A DNA stretch of 64,000 nt from Comamonadaceae bacterium M7527 (GTDB lineage Bacteria > Pseudomonadota > Gammaproteobacteria > Burkholderiales > Burkholderiaceae_C), in contig CP087990.1 in NCBI GenBank assembly GCA_021044545.1, positions 1,116,001 to 1,180,000 of the forward strand. Direction: 5' to 3'. This document shows, in pieces, positions 8,927 to 17,972 of the stretch. Numbering within the stretch: position 1 is the first letter of the stretch; the number at the start of each line of letters is the position of its first letter. A program made the translations under genes and the position numbers. Under the pieces are notes generated by a model. The model was not told the origin of the DNA. It searched no databases and worked only from the letters and a program-made list of their open reading frames with translations.

Positions 8927-9971
8927 AACGGGCTTCCCACTCAGCCATGGCCACCTCTATGGCTTGCAGGTGCTGGCTGCGCGCAGTTGGCGTGATAAAA
9001 CTGGCCTCAAAGCTGTTGCGCACCAAAGTCAATAAATCGGCAGGCGCTAGCGCCAACGCGGTCACGATGGCTGCCAGGTTGTCGTTCAAATAGCCACCGA
9101 AGTAGGCTGGATCATCGCTGTTAACCATGGCGCACAAACCCGCATCCAGCATGGCTTTAATGGGGTGATCGGTCAAATGGGGCGTCACTTGCAACGCCTT
9201 GTTGGACAGCGGGCACACGGTCAGCGGCATGCGCTCTTTGGCCAGCCTGGCCACCAAGTCTGGGTCTTCCATAGACCGAACCCCGTGGTCAATGCGCTGC
9301 ACGCCCAGCAGGTCTAGCGCTTGCCACACGTAGTCGGGTGGACCCTCTTCACCAGCGTGGGCAACCAGTTTCAAGCCCATGCTGTTGGCCAGCGCAAACA
9401 CGCGTGCAAATTTAGACGGAGGATGGCCTTGCTCACTAGAGTCCAGGCCCACGCCTACCAACTGGCCCACATAGGGCTTGGCGGCTTGCAAGGTGGCGAT
9501 AGCGTCGTCTTCGCTGAGGTGGCGCAAAAAGCACAAGATGAGCGCGCTACTCGTGCCCCACTGGGCCTTGGCTTGCGCGCATGCTTTGGCAATACCGTCT
9601 ATGACCACGCCCATGGCAACGCCACGCGAGGTGTGTGACTGCGGGTCAAAAAATATTTCTGTGTGTACCACGTTGTCTGCGCGGGCGCGCTCAAGATAGG
9701 CCCACGTCATGTCAAAAAAGTCTTGCTCTGTGAGCAACACCTGCGTGCCCGCGTAGTAGATATCCAGGAAGCTTTGCAGATTGTCAAAAGCGTAGGCAGC
9801 CCTCACCGCCTCTACCGAGGCGTACGGCAACGCCACTGCGTTGCGCTTGGCCAGGGCAAACATCAACTCGGGCTCAAGCGTGCCCTCAATGTGCACATGC
9901 AGCTCTGCCTTGGGCAGTGCCGCCAGCAACGCGGTCACATCATGGGCTGATTGAAAAGTTGACGGCGTCAT
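8919..9971 (-). CDS. add: adenine deaminase of the adenosine-deaminase superfamily
   Basis: 350 aa. Motifs: HVHIEGTLEPELMFALAKRN (metal HxH), ILCFLRHLSE, GLDSSEQGHPPSKF, HAGEEGP, IDHGVRS and NSDDPAYFGGY. The HIEGTLEPELMF and NSDDPAYFGGY text matches the Pseudomonas-type adenine deaminase branch of COG1816 more closely than true adenosine deaminase, so adenine to hypoxanthine is my preferred reaction. ATG at 9971 has a strong GGAGG eight bases before it. It sits between the purine ABC transporter and guanine deaminase, which supports a nucleobase role. Confidence 0.85.
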   Translation of the reverse strand: MTPSTFQSAHDVTALLAALPKAELHVHIEGTLEPELMFALAKRNAVALPYASVEAVRAAYAFDNLQSFLDIYYAGTQVLLTEQDFFDMTWAYLERARADNVVHTEIFFDPQSHTSRGVAMGVVIDGIAKACAQAKAQWGTSSALILCFLRHLSEDDAIATLQAAKPYVGQLVGVGLDSSEQGHPPSKFARVFALANSMGLKLVAHAGEEGPPDYVWQALDLLGVQRIDHGVRSMEDPDLVARLAKERMPLTVCPLSNKALQVTPHLTDHPIKAMLDAGLCAMVNSDDPAYFGGYLNDNLAAIVTALALAPADLLTLVRNSFEASFITPTARSQHLQAIEVAMAEWEARYV

Positions 9972-10003
9972 AAGGCCTCCTGCGCAAAACATACAACACA
10001 AAC

Positions 10004-10036
10004 AAAAAGGGCCAGCTGCATCGCTGCGCCGGCCCC
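10004..10036 (-). terminator. intrinsic terminator after the BMP-type binding-protein gene
   Basis: On the minus strand GGGCCGGC (10035-10028) pairs with GCTGGCCC (10016-10009), one G-T wobble, loop 11, followed by TTTTTG. A second near-palindrome (10043-10060, GCAGGCTTTAAAGCCCGC) lies just before it. It should limit readthrough from the transporter into the adenine and guanine deaminase genes. Confidence 0.75.
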
Positions 10037-10080
10037 GCATATGCAGGCTTTAAAGCCCGCAAACGCTCTTTTACAGCAAT

Positions 10081-11217
10081 TTAGTTGCCTGGTACCTGGC
10101 CTTCTACGCCTTGAACGTAGAAGTTCACACCACCCAAAAAGCCATCGTCAGCAGTCGTGCCCGCTGCGACTTGCTCTTTGCCAGTGTTGTCTACGATAGG
10201 GCCAGTCCATACCTTGAAGCTGCCGTCTTTCAAGCCAGCGCGTATCTCGTCCACCTTGGCCTTGATGTCGGCTGGTACGTCTTCGGCTACGTTGACCATG
10301 TCAATCGCGCCTTCAGCAACGCCCCACCATACGCTGCCAGTTGTCCATGTACCGTTCAACTGGTCGCCAACGGCCTTCTTGTAGTAAGGCGCCCAGTTGA
10401 TAACCGCTGAACCCAAGTGCGCCTTGGGCGCGTAAGCTGTCATGTCCGAGTCCCAGCCAAATGCGCGCTTGCCGTTTTTCTCGGCGGTTTGCAACACAGC
10501 TGACGAGTCGGTGTTTTGCATCAGCACGTCTGCGCCACCGTTAATCAATGACTGAGCCGCCTCTGTCTCTTTGGGTGGATCAAACCAGCCACCTACCCAC
10601 ACCACGTTGGTTTTGATAGCGGGATTGACAGACTGCGCACCCATTGTGAAGCTGTTGATGTTGCGGATCACCTCAGGAATTGGGATAGAGCCCACCACGC
10701 CCAGGACGTTGGTCTTGGTCATGGCACCGGCAATCACGCCGGCCATGTAAGCACCCTGGTAGGTGCGGCTGTCGTAAGTGCGCATGTTTGGCGCGGTTTT
10801 GTAGCCTGTGGCGTGCTCAAACTTCACGTCCGCAAAATCAGGCGCAATTTTGAGCATGGGCTCCATGTAGCCAAATGTGGTGCCGAAAATCAGCTTGTTG
10901 CCCTGGCTTGCCATATCGCGAATCACGCGCTCAGCGTCTGAGCTCTCAGGCACGTTTTCAACGTAGCTGGTGATGATTTTGTCGCCAAACTCGGCCTGCA
11001 CTTCAGCGCGTGCGCGATCGTGTGCGTAGGTCCAGCCACCGTCACCCACTGGGCCCACGTAAGCAAACGCAACCTTTAAGGGCTCCACCTGAATGGCCTC
11101 GGTTGGCGCAACGGCCTGTGCCGCCTCTTCTTTTTTGCCACAGCCAACCAATACGGCGGCGGACAACGCGGTCAAAGCAGCAAGCTTGGACAGCGATGGG
11201 ATATTCACAACAGACAT
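10081..11217 (-). CDS. BMP-family nucleoside/purine ABC transporter substrate-binding lipoprotein
   Basis: 378 aa. The N-terminus has a lipoprotein signal with lipobox LSAAVLVGC (Cys about 26) followed by KKEEAAQ. The mature protein begins VAFAYVGPVGDGGW, typical of the BMP/Med (PF02608) family that binds nucleosides or purines, and contains FGTTFGYMEPM and GGWFDPPKETEA. It heads the C-terminal end of an operon with one ATPase and two permeases. Deaminase neighbours suggest a purine base or nucleoside substrate. A clear terminator follows it. Confidence 0.88.
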   Translation of the reverse strand: MSVVNIPSLSKLAALTALSAAVLVGCGKKEEAAQAVAPTEAIQVEPLKVAFAYVGPVGDGGWTYAHDRARAEVQAEFGDKIITSYVENVPESSDAERVIRDMASQGNKLIFGTTFGYMEPMLKIAPDFADVKFEHATGYKTAPNMRTYDSRTYQGAYMAGVIAGAMTKTNVLGVVGSIPIPEVIRNINSFTMGAQSVNPAIKTNVVWVGGWFDPPKETEAAQSLINGGADVLMQNTDSSAVLQTAEKNGKRAFGWDSDMTAYAPKAHLGSAVINWAPYYKKAVGDQLNGTWTTGSVWWGVAEGAIDMVNVAEDVPADIKAKVDEIRAGLKDGSFKVWTGPIVDNTGKEQVAAGTTADDGFLGGVNFYVQGVEGQVPGN

Positions 11218-11227
11218 GACATCACTC

Positions 11228-12178
11228 CTAGGTTAAAAACGAATCGGGATACAACAACCTTCGATTATGAATTTGGAACGGCTGACCTATGCTTTGCGGC
11301 ATATTTAAACGAATCCATTGCGGGTTGCGCGAAATCAGAACCAGCACCACTATGGTGGCCACATAGGGCATCATGTTCAAGAACTGACTACTAATGTGTA
11401 CACCTGCAGCTTGTAATTGAAACTGCAGCATGGTCACACCGCCAAACAGGTAAGCACCCAGTAATACCCGCACAGGGCGCCATGTGGCAAAGGTGGTGAG
11501 CGCCAACGCAATCCAGCCCTTGCCGGCAATCATGCCCTCCACCCACAGCGGTGTGTATACCGTGGACACGTAGGCACCAGCCAAACCGCACAAGGCACCG
11601 CCAGCCACCACAGCACCCAGGCGGATACGACGCACGTTGTAGCCCAAGGCGTGCGCAGCATGCGGAGACTCGCCCACACTGCGCAACACCAAGCCTGCGC
11701 GCGTTTTAAAGAAAAACCACATCAAGCCGCCAGTAAGCGCCATGGCCATGTAAACCATGGGATGCTGCCGAAACAGCGCTTCCCCCACAAACGGCAAATC
11801 ACCCAGCACAGGAATGTGGTAATTCACAGCATCTGGCAGCTTTTCTTTGACGTAGCTGGTGCCCGCAAACGCCGACATACCCGCGCCAAACAAACTCAGC
11901 GCCAAGCCCGTGGCGTATTGGTTGGTACCCAACCAAATCACCAGCCAGCCAAACAATGCGGCCAGGGCAGCCCCCACCAACATGCCCGCACCAAAACCCA
12001 ACACGCCAGAGCCTGTATGCACTACCGCAGCAAAGCCCGCCAAGGCTGAGCAAAGCATCATGCCCTCGGCCCCTAAATTTAAGATGCCAGCTTTTTCGTT
12101 GATCAGCAGGCCCAGCGAGGCCAACGCCAAAATCGTGCCGGCGTCCAGCGCGGCGGCAATTAACAATGCGCTGCTCAT
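11228..12178 (-). CDS. BMP-type nucleoside/purine ABC transporter permease (second subunit)
   Basis: 316 aa integral membrane protein with about 8-9 hydrophobic segments and the BPD_transp_2 signature LGLLINEKAGILNLGAEGMM near the N-terminus. It resembles YufQ/RbsC-type inner-membrane channel subunits. ATG at 12178 overlaps the stop of the preceding permease (ATGA). An upstream in-frame start at 12193 would overlap more and is less likely. The binding-protein gene follows after 10 bases. Confidence 0.88.
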   Translation of the reverse strand: MSSALLIAAALDAGTILALASLGLLINEKAGILNLGAEGMMLCSALAGFAAVVHTGSGVLGFGAGMLVGAALAALFGWLVIWLGTNQYATGLALSLFGAGMSAFAGTSYVKEKLPDAVNYHIPVLGDLPFVGEALFRQHPMVYMAMALTGGLMWFFFKTRAGLVLRSVGESPHAAHALGYNVRRIRLGAVVAGGALCGLAGAYVSTVYTPLWVEGMIAGKGWIALALTTFATWRPVRVLLGAYLFGGVTMLQFQLQAAGVHISSQFLNMMPYVATIVVLVLISRNPQWIRLNMPQSIGQPFQIHNRRLLYPDSFLT

Positions 12179-13236
12179 GGTGCACGCCTCCAAGTAATGC
12201 GTTTGGCAATCAACATGTCGCAGGCCAGCAAGCTAAAGAGCAACAAGCCTTGAAACACGCCAGTAATGGACTTGGGCAAGCCCATGCGCGACTGCGCCAG
12301 CTCGCCGCCAATGTAGAACATGCTCATCAGCAGCGCCGACAACACGGCACCAACCGGGTGCAAGCGCCCCACAAAAGCCACGATGATGGCCGCAAAGCCG
12401 TAGCCAGCGGGCACATACGGCGTGAGTTGACCGATTGGCCCAGCCACCTCAAGGCCACCGGCCAAGCCCGCAAAGCCACCACTAATGAGCAACGCCGTCC
12501 ATAAACCCCTGCGGGCAGAAAAGCCTGCATACCGCGCCGCTGCTGGCGCCATGCCGCCCACCTGCTGGGCAAAACCGGCGCGCGTGCGGTACAGATAAAC
12601 CCAGATGGCACCTGCGCCAACAAGGGCCAGCACCACACCAATGGTCACACGCGAGCCACTCATGAGCTTGGGTATTTGCGTGGCAGCTTCAAAGGTTTTG
12701 GTTTGAGGAAAGTTGTAACCATTGGGGTCTTTCCAAGGGCCGTAGACCATGTATTGCAGCAACTGCACGGCCACGTACACCAACATCAAACTCACCAAAA
12801 TTTCGTTGGCATTGAAGCGGTCTCGCAGCAGTGCCACGATGCCAGCCCAAGCCATGCCGCCCGTAACAGCGGCCAACAAAATAGGCACCACAATCCAGCC
12901 GCTTGAGTCAACGGTGGCGGTGAGGGCCACACCACCTGCGGCAATCGCACCCACGATGTATTGGCCTTCAGCGCCGATATTCCACACGTTGGACCTGAAG
13001 CACACCGCCAGGCCAACGGCAATCAGCAGCAACGGTGTGGCCTTTAACAGCAGCTCGCTGATGGCGTAGCTGCTCTTGATGGGCTCCCAAAAGAACACTT
13101 GCAAACCTTGCACAGGGTCCTTACCCAGCGCCACAAAAATAGCCATGCCAATGGCCACAGTGATGAGCAGCGCCAAAACGGGTGAGGCCACACCCCAAAA
13201 TGTTGAAGGCTCTGGCCTATTGCGCAACTCAAACAT
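12175..13236 (-). CDS. BMP-type nucleoside/purine ABC transporter permease (first subunit)
   Basis: 353 aa, about 9-10 membrane segments. The text LLLIAVGLAVCFRSNVWNIG and AEGQYIVGAIAAGG is the conserved permease core of the YufP type. The C-terminal half has AGGLEVAGPIGQLTPYVPAG. It overlaps the ATPase gene by 8 bases at its start (13236) and the second permease by 4 bases at its end, indicating a single translationally coupled operon. Confidence 0.88.
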   Translation of the reverse strand: MFELRNRPEPSTFWGVASPVLALLITVAIGMAIFVALGKDPVQGLQVFFWEPIKSSYAISELLLKATPLLLIAVGLAVCFRSNVWNIGAEGQYIVGAIAAGGVALTATVDSSGWIVVPILLAAVTGGMAWAGIVALLRDRFNANEILVSLMLVYVAVQLLQYMVYGPWKDPNGYNFPQTKTFEAATQIPKLMSGSRVTIGVVLALVGAGAIWVYLYRTRAGFAQQVGGMAPAAARYAGFSARRGLWTALLISGGFAGLAGGLEVAGPIGQLTPYVPAGYGFAAIIVAFVGRLHPVGAVLSALLMSMFYIGGELAQSRMGLPKSITGVFQGLLLFSLLACDMLIAKRITWRRAP

Positions 13237-14761
13237 GTGCGGCCTCTTTGGTTTCTTGCGCAGTCCACAAACCAGACATCCAAGCCCCTGCGATTTCTAC
13301 CGTGGCATCGGCTCTGTCCAGCGATGGCGACACCCGCCCTTTGGCGATGACCAGCAAACGGTCACTAAGCTCAAACAATTCGTCCAACTCCTCGCTGATC
13401 AACAGCACCGCACAGCCCGCATCCCGCAGCGCCAATATGGCCGTGCGAATTTGTGCGGCTGCGCCCACATCAACGCCCCAAGTGGGCTGGCTCACCACCA
13501 ACAACCTGGGGTGCGCACCTATCTCTCTGCCCACAATGAATTTTTGCAAATTGCCGCCAGACAGGGACTGCGCCGCCGCCTGAGGCCCACCTGCTTTCAC
13601 CCCATAAGACCGAATGATGTCTGCGGCCTGCGCGGCCAGCTTGCGCCCATTAATCCAGCCACCGCCGCCTAAGGACTCGTCGCGGGTGAGCAGCAGATTG
13701 CGCGCCAAATCCACCGCTGGCACCGCACCACGTCCCAGGCGCTCCTCAGGTACCAGGTGCACGCCCAGGTCACGGCGTTGCATGGGCGCAAGCTGCGCCA
13801 TGCTCATGCCAGACAAGGACACGCTATCGCTGCCAGCGCGCACGTCCTCACCAGACAACACGCGCACCAATTCGGCCTGACCGTTGCCGGACACACCAGC
13901 GATACCCACAATTTCGCCCGCCTTTACGTCAAAGTTGATGTCTTCAAGGTGGGTGCCAAAGTGGTCCAGTGCTGGCAGGGTCAAATGCCTTACTTGCAAC
14001 ACCACTGCGCCGTTGTTGTGCACGCGCGCTGGCAAAGCAGGTGGCTCAGCGCCAATCATCAAGCGGCTTAATGACTCATTGGTTTCGTCTTGCGGGTTGC
14101 AAACACCTGTTACCCTGCCACCGCGCAATACCGTGCAAGCGGTGCACAACTCACGGATTTCGTGCAGTTTGTGGCTGATGTACAAAATGCTGCAGCCTTC
14201 ACTGGCCAGCTGCCTGAGCACCACAAACAGCTTGAGCACGGCTTGCGGCATCAACACCGAAGTGGGCTCGTCCAATATCAGCAGCTTCGGGTTGGTGAGC
14301 AAGGCGCGGATGATCTCCACACGCTGCATCTCGCCGACACTCAAGGTGTGCACAGGGCGGTCTGGGTCTATGTCCAAGCCGTAGGCGCTGGCCTTGTCGC
14401 CAATGGCTTGGCGTACTTGAGCCAGGCTCAGTTTGGCGTCCAGGCCCAGCCACACGTTTTCAGCCACGCTGATGGTGTCAAACAAGCTAAAGTGCTGAAA
14501 CACCATGGCAATACCCAAGGCGCGCGCCTCGCGCGGATCTTGAATGTGCACCACCTCGCCTTGAAACCGTATCTCACCAGCATCTGGCTTGACCGCGCCG
14601 TAAATCATCTTCATCAGTGTGGACTTGCCCGCACCGTTCTCGCCCAACACCGCGTGAATTTCGCCCGGCTTGACCGAGATGGACACATTGTCATTGGCCA
14701 CCACTGAAGGGTAACGCTTGGTAATGCCAGTAAGTTGTAGTTGGGGGATGGTCATGGGCAA
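13229..14761 (-). CDS. BMP-type nucleoside/purine ABC transporter ATP-binding protein (tandem ATPase)
   Basis: 510 aa with two nucleotide-binding domains. Domain 1 has Walker A GENGAGKST, signature LSVGEMQRVEI and Walker B LLILDEPTSVL. Domain 2 has the degenerate AGVSGNGQAEL in place of Walker A, the signature LSGGNLQKFIVGRE, and a weak Walker B (LLVVSQPTWGVD), as is normal in the sugar/nucleoside (RbsA/YufO) class. It is first in the operon. The start MPMTIPQLQ at 14761 could be two residues shorter. About 110 bases separate it from the glycerate kinase end. Confidence 0.9.
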   Translation of the reverse strand: MPMTIPQLQLTGITKRYPSVVANDNVSISVKPGEIHAVLGENGAGKSTLMKMIYGAVKPDAGEIRFQGEVVHIQDPREARALGIAMVFQHFSLFDTISVAENVWLGLDAKLSLAQVRQAIGDKASAYGLDIDPDRPVHTLSVGEMQRVEIIRALLTNPKLLILDEPTSVLMPQAVLKLFVVLRQLASEGCSILYISHKLHEIRELCTACTVLRGGRVTGVCNPQDETNESLSRLMIGAEPPALPARVHNNGAVVLQVRHLTLPALDHFGTHLEDINFDVKAGEIVGIAGVSGNGQAELVRVLSGEDVRAGSDSVSLSGMSMAQLAPMQRRDLGVHLVPEERLGRGAVPAVDLARNLLLTRDESLGGGGWINGRKLAAQAADIIRSYGVKAGGPQAAAQSLSGGNLQKFIVGREIGAHPRLLVVSQPTWGVDVGAAAQIRTAILALRDAGCAVLLISEELDELFELSDRLLVIAKGRVSPSLDRADATVEIAGAWMSGLWTAQETKEAAHV

Positions 14762-14871
14762 AGGTCCTCACGCTGGTAGCCGTTGACGCCTGCATGGGCG
14801 TGCGTGCAACGGCATGATCAGCGGAGAAATGTACCACCCCTTGGTCAGCGCGCCAGCCGAGGGGGCAAGCC

Positions 14872-16214
14872 TCAGGGCTTGGGCAACACCAACATGGCTC
14901 TGAAGTCGTTCACATTGGTGTGCGTAGGCCCAGTCACCACCAAGGACCTTGCCGCTTCAAAGTAACCGTAGCTGTCATTTCTAAATAAACAGTCGGCTAA
15001 ATCTGCGCCGCCCTGCTGGGCGTCTTGCAGCGTGGTGGGTCCTACAAAGGCACCAGCGTTGCTTTCTACGCCGTCTATGCCGTCGGTGTCCGCTGCCAAA
15101 GCCCATATGGTGGGCGCACCGTTTAACGCTTGCGCCACGCCCATGCAAAACTCGGCGGCACGCCCGCCTTTACCGCGCGCCAAGCCCTGGGCATTGGCCG
15201 CCTTGTTGATGGTGACTGTGGTCTCACCACCGCTCAGAATCAGGCATGGTGCTTCAAACGCGCCCTGCCCCCGGCAGCCGCCTTGGCGATTGCCGCGTGC
15301 ACTTTGCCCACCTCTCTGGACTCGCCTTCAATATCGTGTGCCAACACATAAGTGCGCAAACCAGCGCCGCGCGCCGCAGCCGCAGCCGCTTGCAATGACT
15401 GCCCAGGCGTGGCAATGAGATGTACCTCATGGTGCGCAAAACAAGCCTGACCAGGCTTTGGGGTTTCGAGTGCGCCACACTCAAGTGCAGCCTGCACCGA
15501 CGCGGGCAGTTCAATGCCCAGGCGACGCAATATGGCCAAGGCATCAGCGCAGCTGCTGTCATCTGGCACTGTGGGGCCACTGGCTATCACGCCCACGTCG
15601 TCACCCGGCACATCGCTGATGGCGATGGTGACCACCTTGGCCGCGCCACAAGCCTGGGCCAAGCGCCCACCTTTAATGCGCGACAGGTGTTTGCGCACGC
15701 AATTCATCTCGGCGATGCCAGCGCCGCTATCGAGCAGCGCCTTGTTGATACGCTGTTTATCGGCCAGCGTTAAACCTTCGCAAGGCAAGGTCAGCAGCGA
15801 CGAGCCGCCCCCAGAAATAAGGCAAATCACCAAATCGTCGGCAGTGGCCGTTTGGGCCAACGCCAACATCCGCTGTGCGCCGTCCATACCGGCCTGGTCT
15901 GGTACGGGGTGCGCGGCCTCTAGCAACTCAACACGCCTGGCCAGATTTTCAGGGCGCGGCGGCGTATGGCCGTAGCGCGTGATCACCAAGCCAGACATAG
16001 GCGCATCAACAGGCCACATGGCCTCAAGCGCGTGCACCATGGCACCGGCGGCCTTGCCAGCGCCCAAGACCAACGTGCGACCTTTAGGCGGCGCTGGCAA
16101 CACGTCTTGCATGTTGCCGGCCGGCTGAGCCCTTGCAACCGCCACGTCAAACAAGGCTTTTAAAAACGCGGCAGGCTGCGAGTTGTAGTCGGGCAATGGC
16201 GCGGCGTGGTTCAT
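14872..16214 (-). pseudogene. glycerate 2-kinase (MOFRL family), interrupted by a one-base deletion frameshift
   Basis: The enzyme phosphorylates D-glycerate to 2-phosphoglycerate. The first frame (16214 to 15240) carries the GCK N-terminal domain: LGAGKAAGAMVHALE, ISGGGSSLLTLPCEGLT and NCVRKHLSRIKGGRLA. It ends in a spurious ARLKHHA. The C-terminal MOFRL domain continues in another frame to 14872 with APCLILSGGET, ARGKGGRAAEF and AADTDGIDG. Adding one base at about 15267 (expected GGCC on the minus strand, GGC seen) joins them as GGQGAFEAPC. Joined length about 447 aa is normal. It follows glxR by 6 bases and completes the glyoxylate-to-glycerate route. Confidence 0.87.
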
Positions 16215-16220
16215 AAGGCG

Positions 16221-17123
16221 TTACTCAGCGTGGGCGATTTCGTGATTAGACATGATCTCCAAGCTGCGGCACAGGGCGGAATGGTCCAATCCCCCCATGC
16301 CATGCGCTGCACACGTGTTGAACAGCTCTTGTGCCGTAGCCGTGTTGGGCAAGCTAACCCCTAAAGCCTTGGCGCCTTGCAAAGCCAGGTTCAAGTCTTT
16401 TTGGTGTAGCTCAATACGAAAGCCCGGATTGAATGTGCGTTTGACCATGCGCTCACCGTGCACTTCCAAAATGCGCGATGCCGCAAAACCGCCCATCAAA
16501 GCTTGTCGCACTTTACCTGGATCAGCGCCTGCCTTGCTGGCAAACAACAAGGCCTCTGATACAGCCTCAATATTCAACGCCACAATAATTTGATTGGCCA
16601 CTTTGGTGGTTTGTCCGTCGCCGTTGCCACCCACCAACGTGATGTTTTTACCCATCACTTCAAACAAGGGCTTGACGCGATCAAAAGCCGCTTGCGGCCC
16701 GCCTACCATGATGGTGAGGCTAGCAGCCTTAGCCCCCACTTCGCCGCCAGACACTGGCGCATCCAAGTAGTCGCAGCCCAGCGCATTAATTTTTTTGGCA
16801 AAGTCTTTGGTAGCCATGGGCGCGATAGAGCTCATGTCCACCACCACCTTGCCTGCGCTAAGGCCTGCCGCCACACCCTTTGAGCCAAACAAAACCTCGT
16901 CCACCTGCGGTGTGTCTGGCAGCATGGTGATGACAATATCGGCCCGTTTCGCCACATCGGCGCTGCTCACGCAAACCGTTGCACCACCTTCCACCAGCAC
17001 AGATGCAACCTTAGAGCGGCCGTACACAAACAACTGGTGTCCAGCTTTTTGCAGATTTTCTGCCATAGGAGCGCCCATGATGCCCAGACCAATAAATCCA
17101 ATGTTCAATCCACCTTTAGTCAT
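16221..17123 (-). CDS. glxR: 2-hydroxy-3-oxopropionate (tartronate semialdehyde) reductase
   Basis: 300 aa beta-hydroxyacid dehydrogenase. The Rossmann motif is GFIGLGIMGAPMAENL at residues 8-23. The substrate-binding DAPVSGGEVGA and the catalytic lysine segment TTKVANQ are present. It reduces tartronate semialdehyde, the product of Gcl, to D-glycerate with NAD(P)H. Placement between hyi and glycerate kinase on one strand settles the choice over 3-hydroxyisobutyrate dehydrogenase, which is the closest alternative family. Confidence 0.92.
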   Translation of the reverse strand: MTKGGLNIGFIGLGIMGAPMAENLQKAGHQLFVYGRSKVASVLVEGGATVCVSSADVAKRADIVITMLPDTPQVDEVLFGSKGVAAGLSAGKVVVDMSSIAPMATKDFAKKINALGCDYLDAPVSGGEVGAKAASLTIMVGGPQAAFDRVKPLFEVMGKNITLVGGNGDGQTTKVANQIIVALNIEAVSEALLFASKAGADPGKVRQALMGGFAASRILEVHGERMVKRTFNPGFRIELHQKDLNLALQGAKALGVSLPNTATAQELFNTCAAHGMGGLDHSALCRSLEIMSNHEIAHAE

Positions 17124-17139
17124 CCTTTAACTCCCATTC

Positions 17140-17925
17140 TTAAAGTTGCACATCAAACTGCTGTAACCAACCCAAGCCGGCTTCAGTCTGTGTTTTGGGC
17201 TTGTACTCACATCCCACTGAGCCGGTGTAACCAAGGTCATCCAGCTGCGCAAAAACAAAGGCGTAGTTGATTTCACCCGTACCTGGCTCATGACGCCCGG
17301 GGTTATCCGCCAACTGAATGTGGCCAATACGCGGCAAGTGTTTGGTAATGGTGCTCACCAACTCACCCTCCATACGTTGCGCATGGTAGATGTCGTACTG
17401 CAAAAACGCGTTGTCGCTGGCGGCTGCGTCCAGCACCGCCAGACCTTTGGCCGTCGTATTCACAAAAAAGCCCGGAATGTCAAAGGTGTTGATTGGCTCT
17501 AGTAACAAACGTATGCCCACGGCCTGCAGCGCAGATGCGGCGTATTGCACATTTGAAACCAAGGTGGCAAATGCCTGGCTGTCGTCAATGGCCGCAGGTT
17601 TGATGCCCGCCAAGCAATTCACTTGCGTCACGCCCAAGGTCGTGGCGTACTCAATGGCTTGCTGTACACCCGCGCGAAACTCTTGCACGCGTTCTGGGTG
17701 GCAGGCAATACCGCGCTCGCCAGCAGCCCAGTCTCCCGCCGGCAAGTTGTGCAGCGCTTGCGTGAGGCCATTGCCATCCAGGGCGCTGCGCAACTCTTCC
17801 GCGTCAAAGTCATATGGAAACAAAAATTCCACACTGGTAAAACCAGCCTTGGCGGCTGCTTCAAAGCGTTGCATGAATGGCAGCTCTGTAAACAGCATGG
17901 TCAGGTTGGCAGTCATTTTGGGCAT
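17140..17925 (-). CDS. hyi: hydroxypyruvate isomerase
   Basis: 261 aa TIM-barrel (AP-endonuclease-2 like fold). Segments MLFTELPFMQRFEAAAKAGF, HNLPAGDWAAGERG, LLLEPINTFDIPGFF and GHIQLADNPGRHEPGTGEIN are typical of Hyi. It interconverts hydroxypyruvate and tartronate semialdehyde. Length equals E. coli Hyi (258). It lies between gcl (47-base gap) and glxR (16-base gap) in the same order seen in gcl operons. Confidence 0.94.
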   Translation of the reverse strand: MPKMTANLTMLFTELPFMQRFEAAAKAGFTSVEFLFPYDFDAEELRSALDGNGLTQALHNLPAGDWAAGERGIACHPERVQEFRAGVQQAIEYATTLGVTQVNCLAGIKPAAIDDSQAFATLVSNVQYAASALQAVGIRLLLEPINTFDIPGFFVNTTAKGLAVLDAAASDNAFLQYDIYHAQRMEGELVSTITKHLPRIGHIQLADNPGRHEPGTGEINYAFVFAQLDDLGYTGSVGCEYKPKTQTEAGLGWLQQFDVQL

Positions 17926-17972
17926 ATCAGTCCTTTTTTGTAGTTGGCTTGTTGAATAAGTTTGCTTGGCAA

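Noticed and set aside
8919..9971. Classical adenosine deaminase
   Set aside because: Motifs around the HxH site and SDDPAYFGG fit the bacterial adenine deaminase branch better; adenosine activity is still possible.
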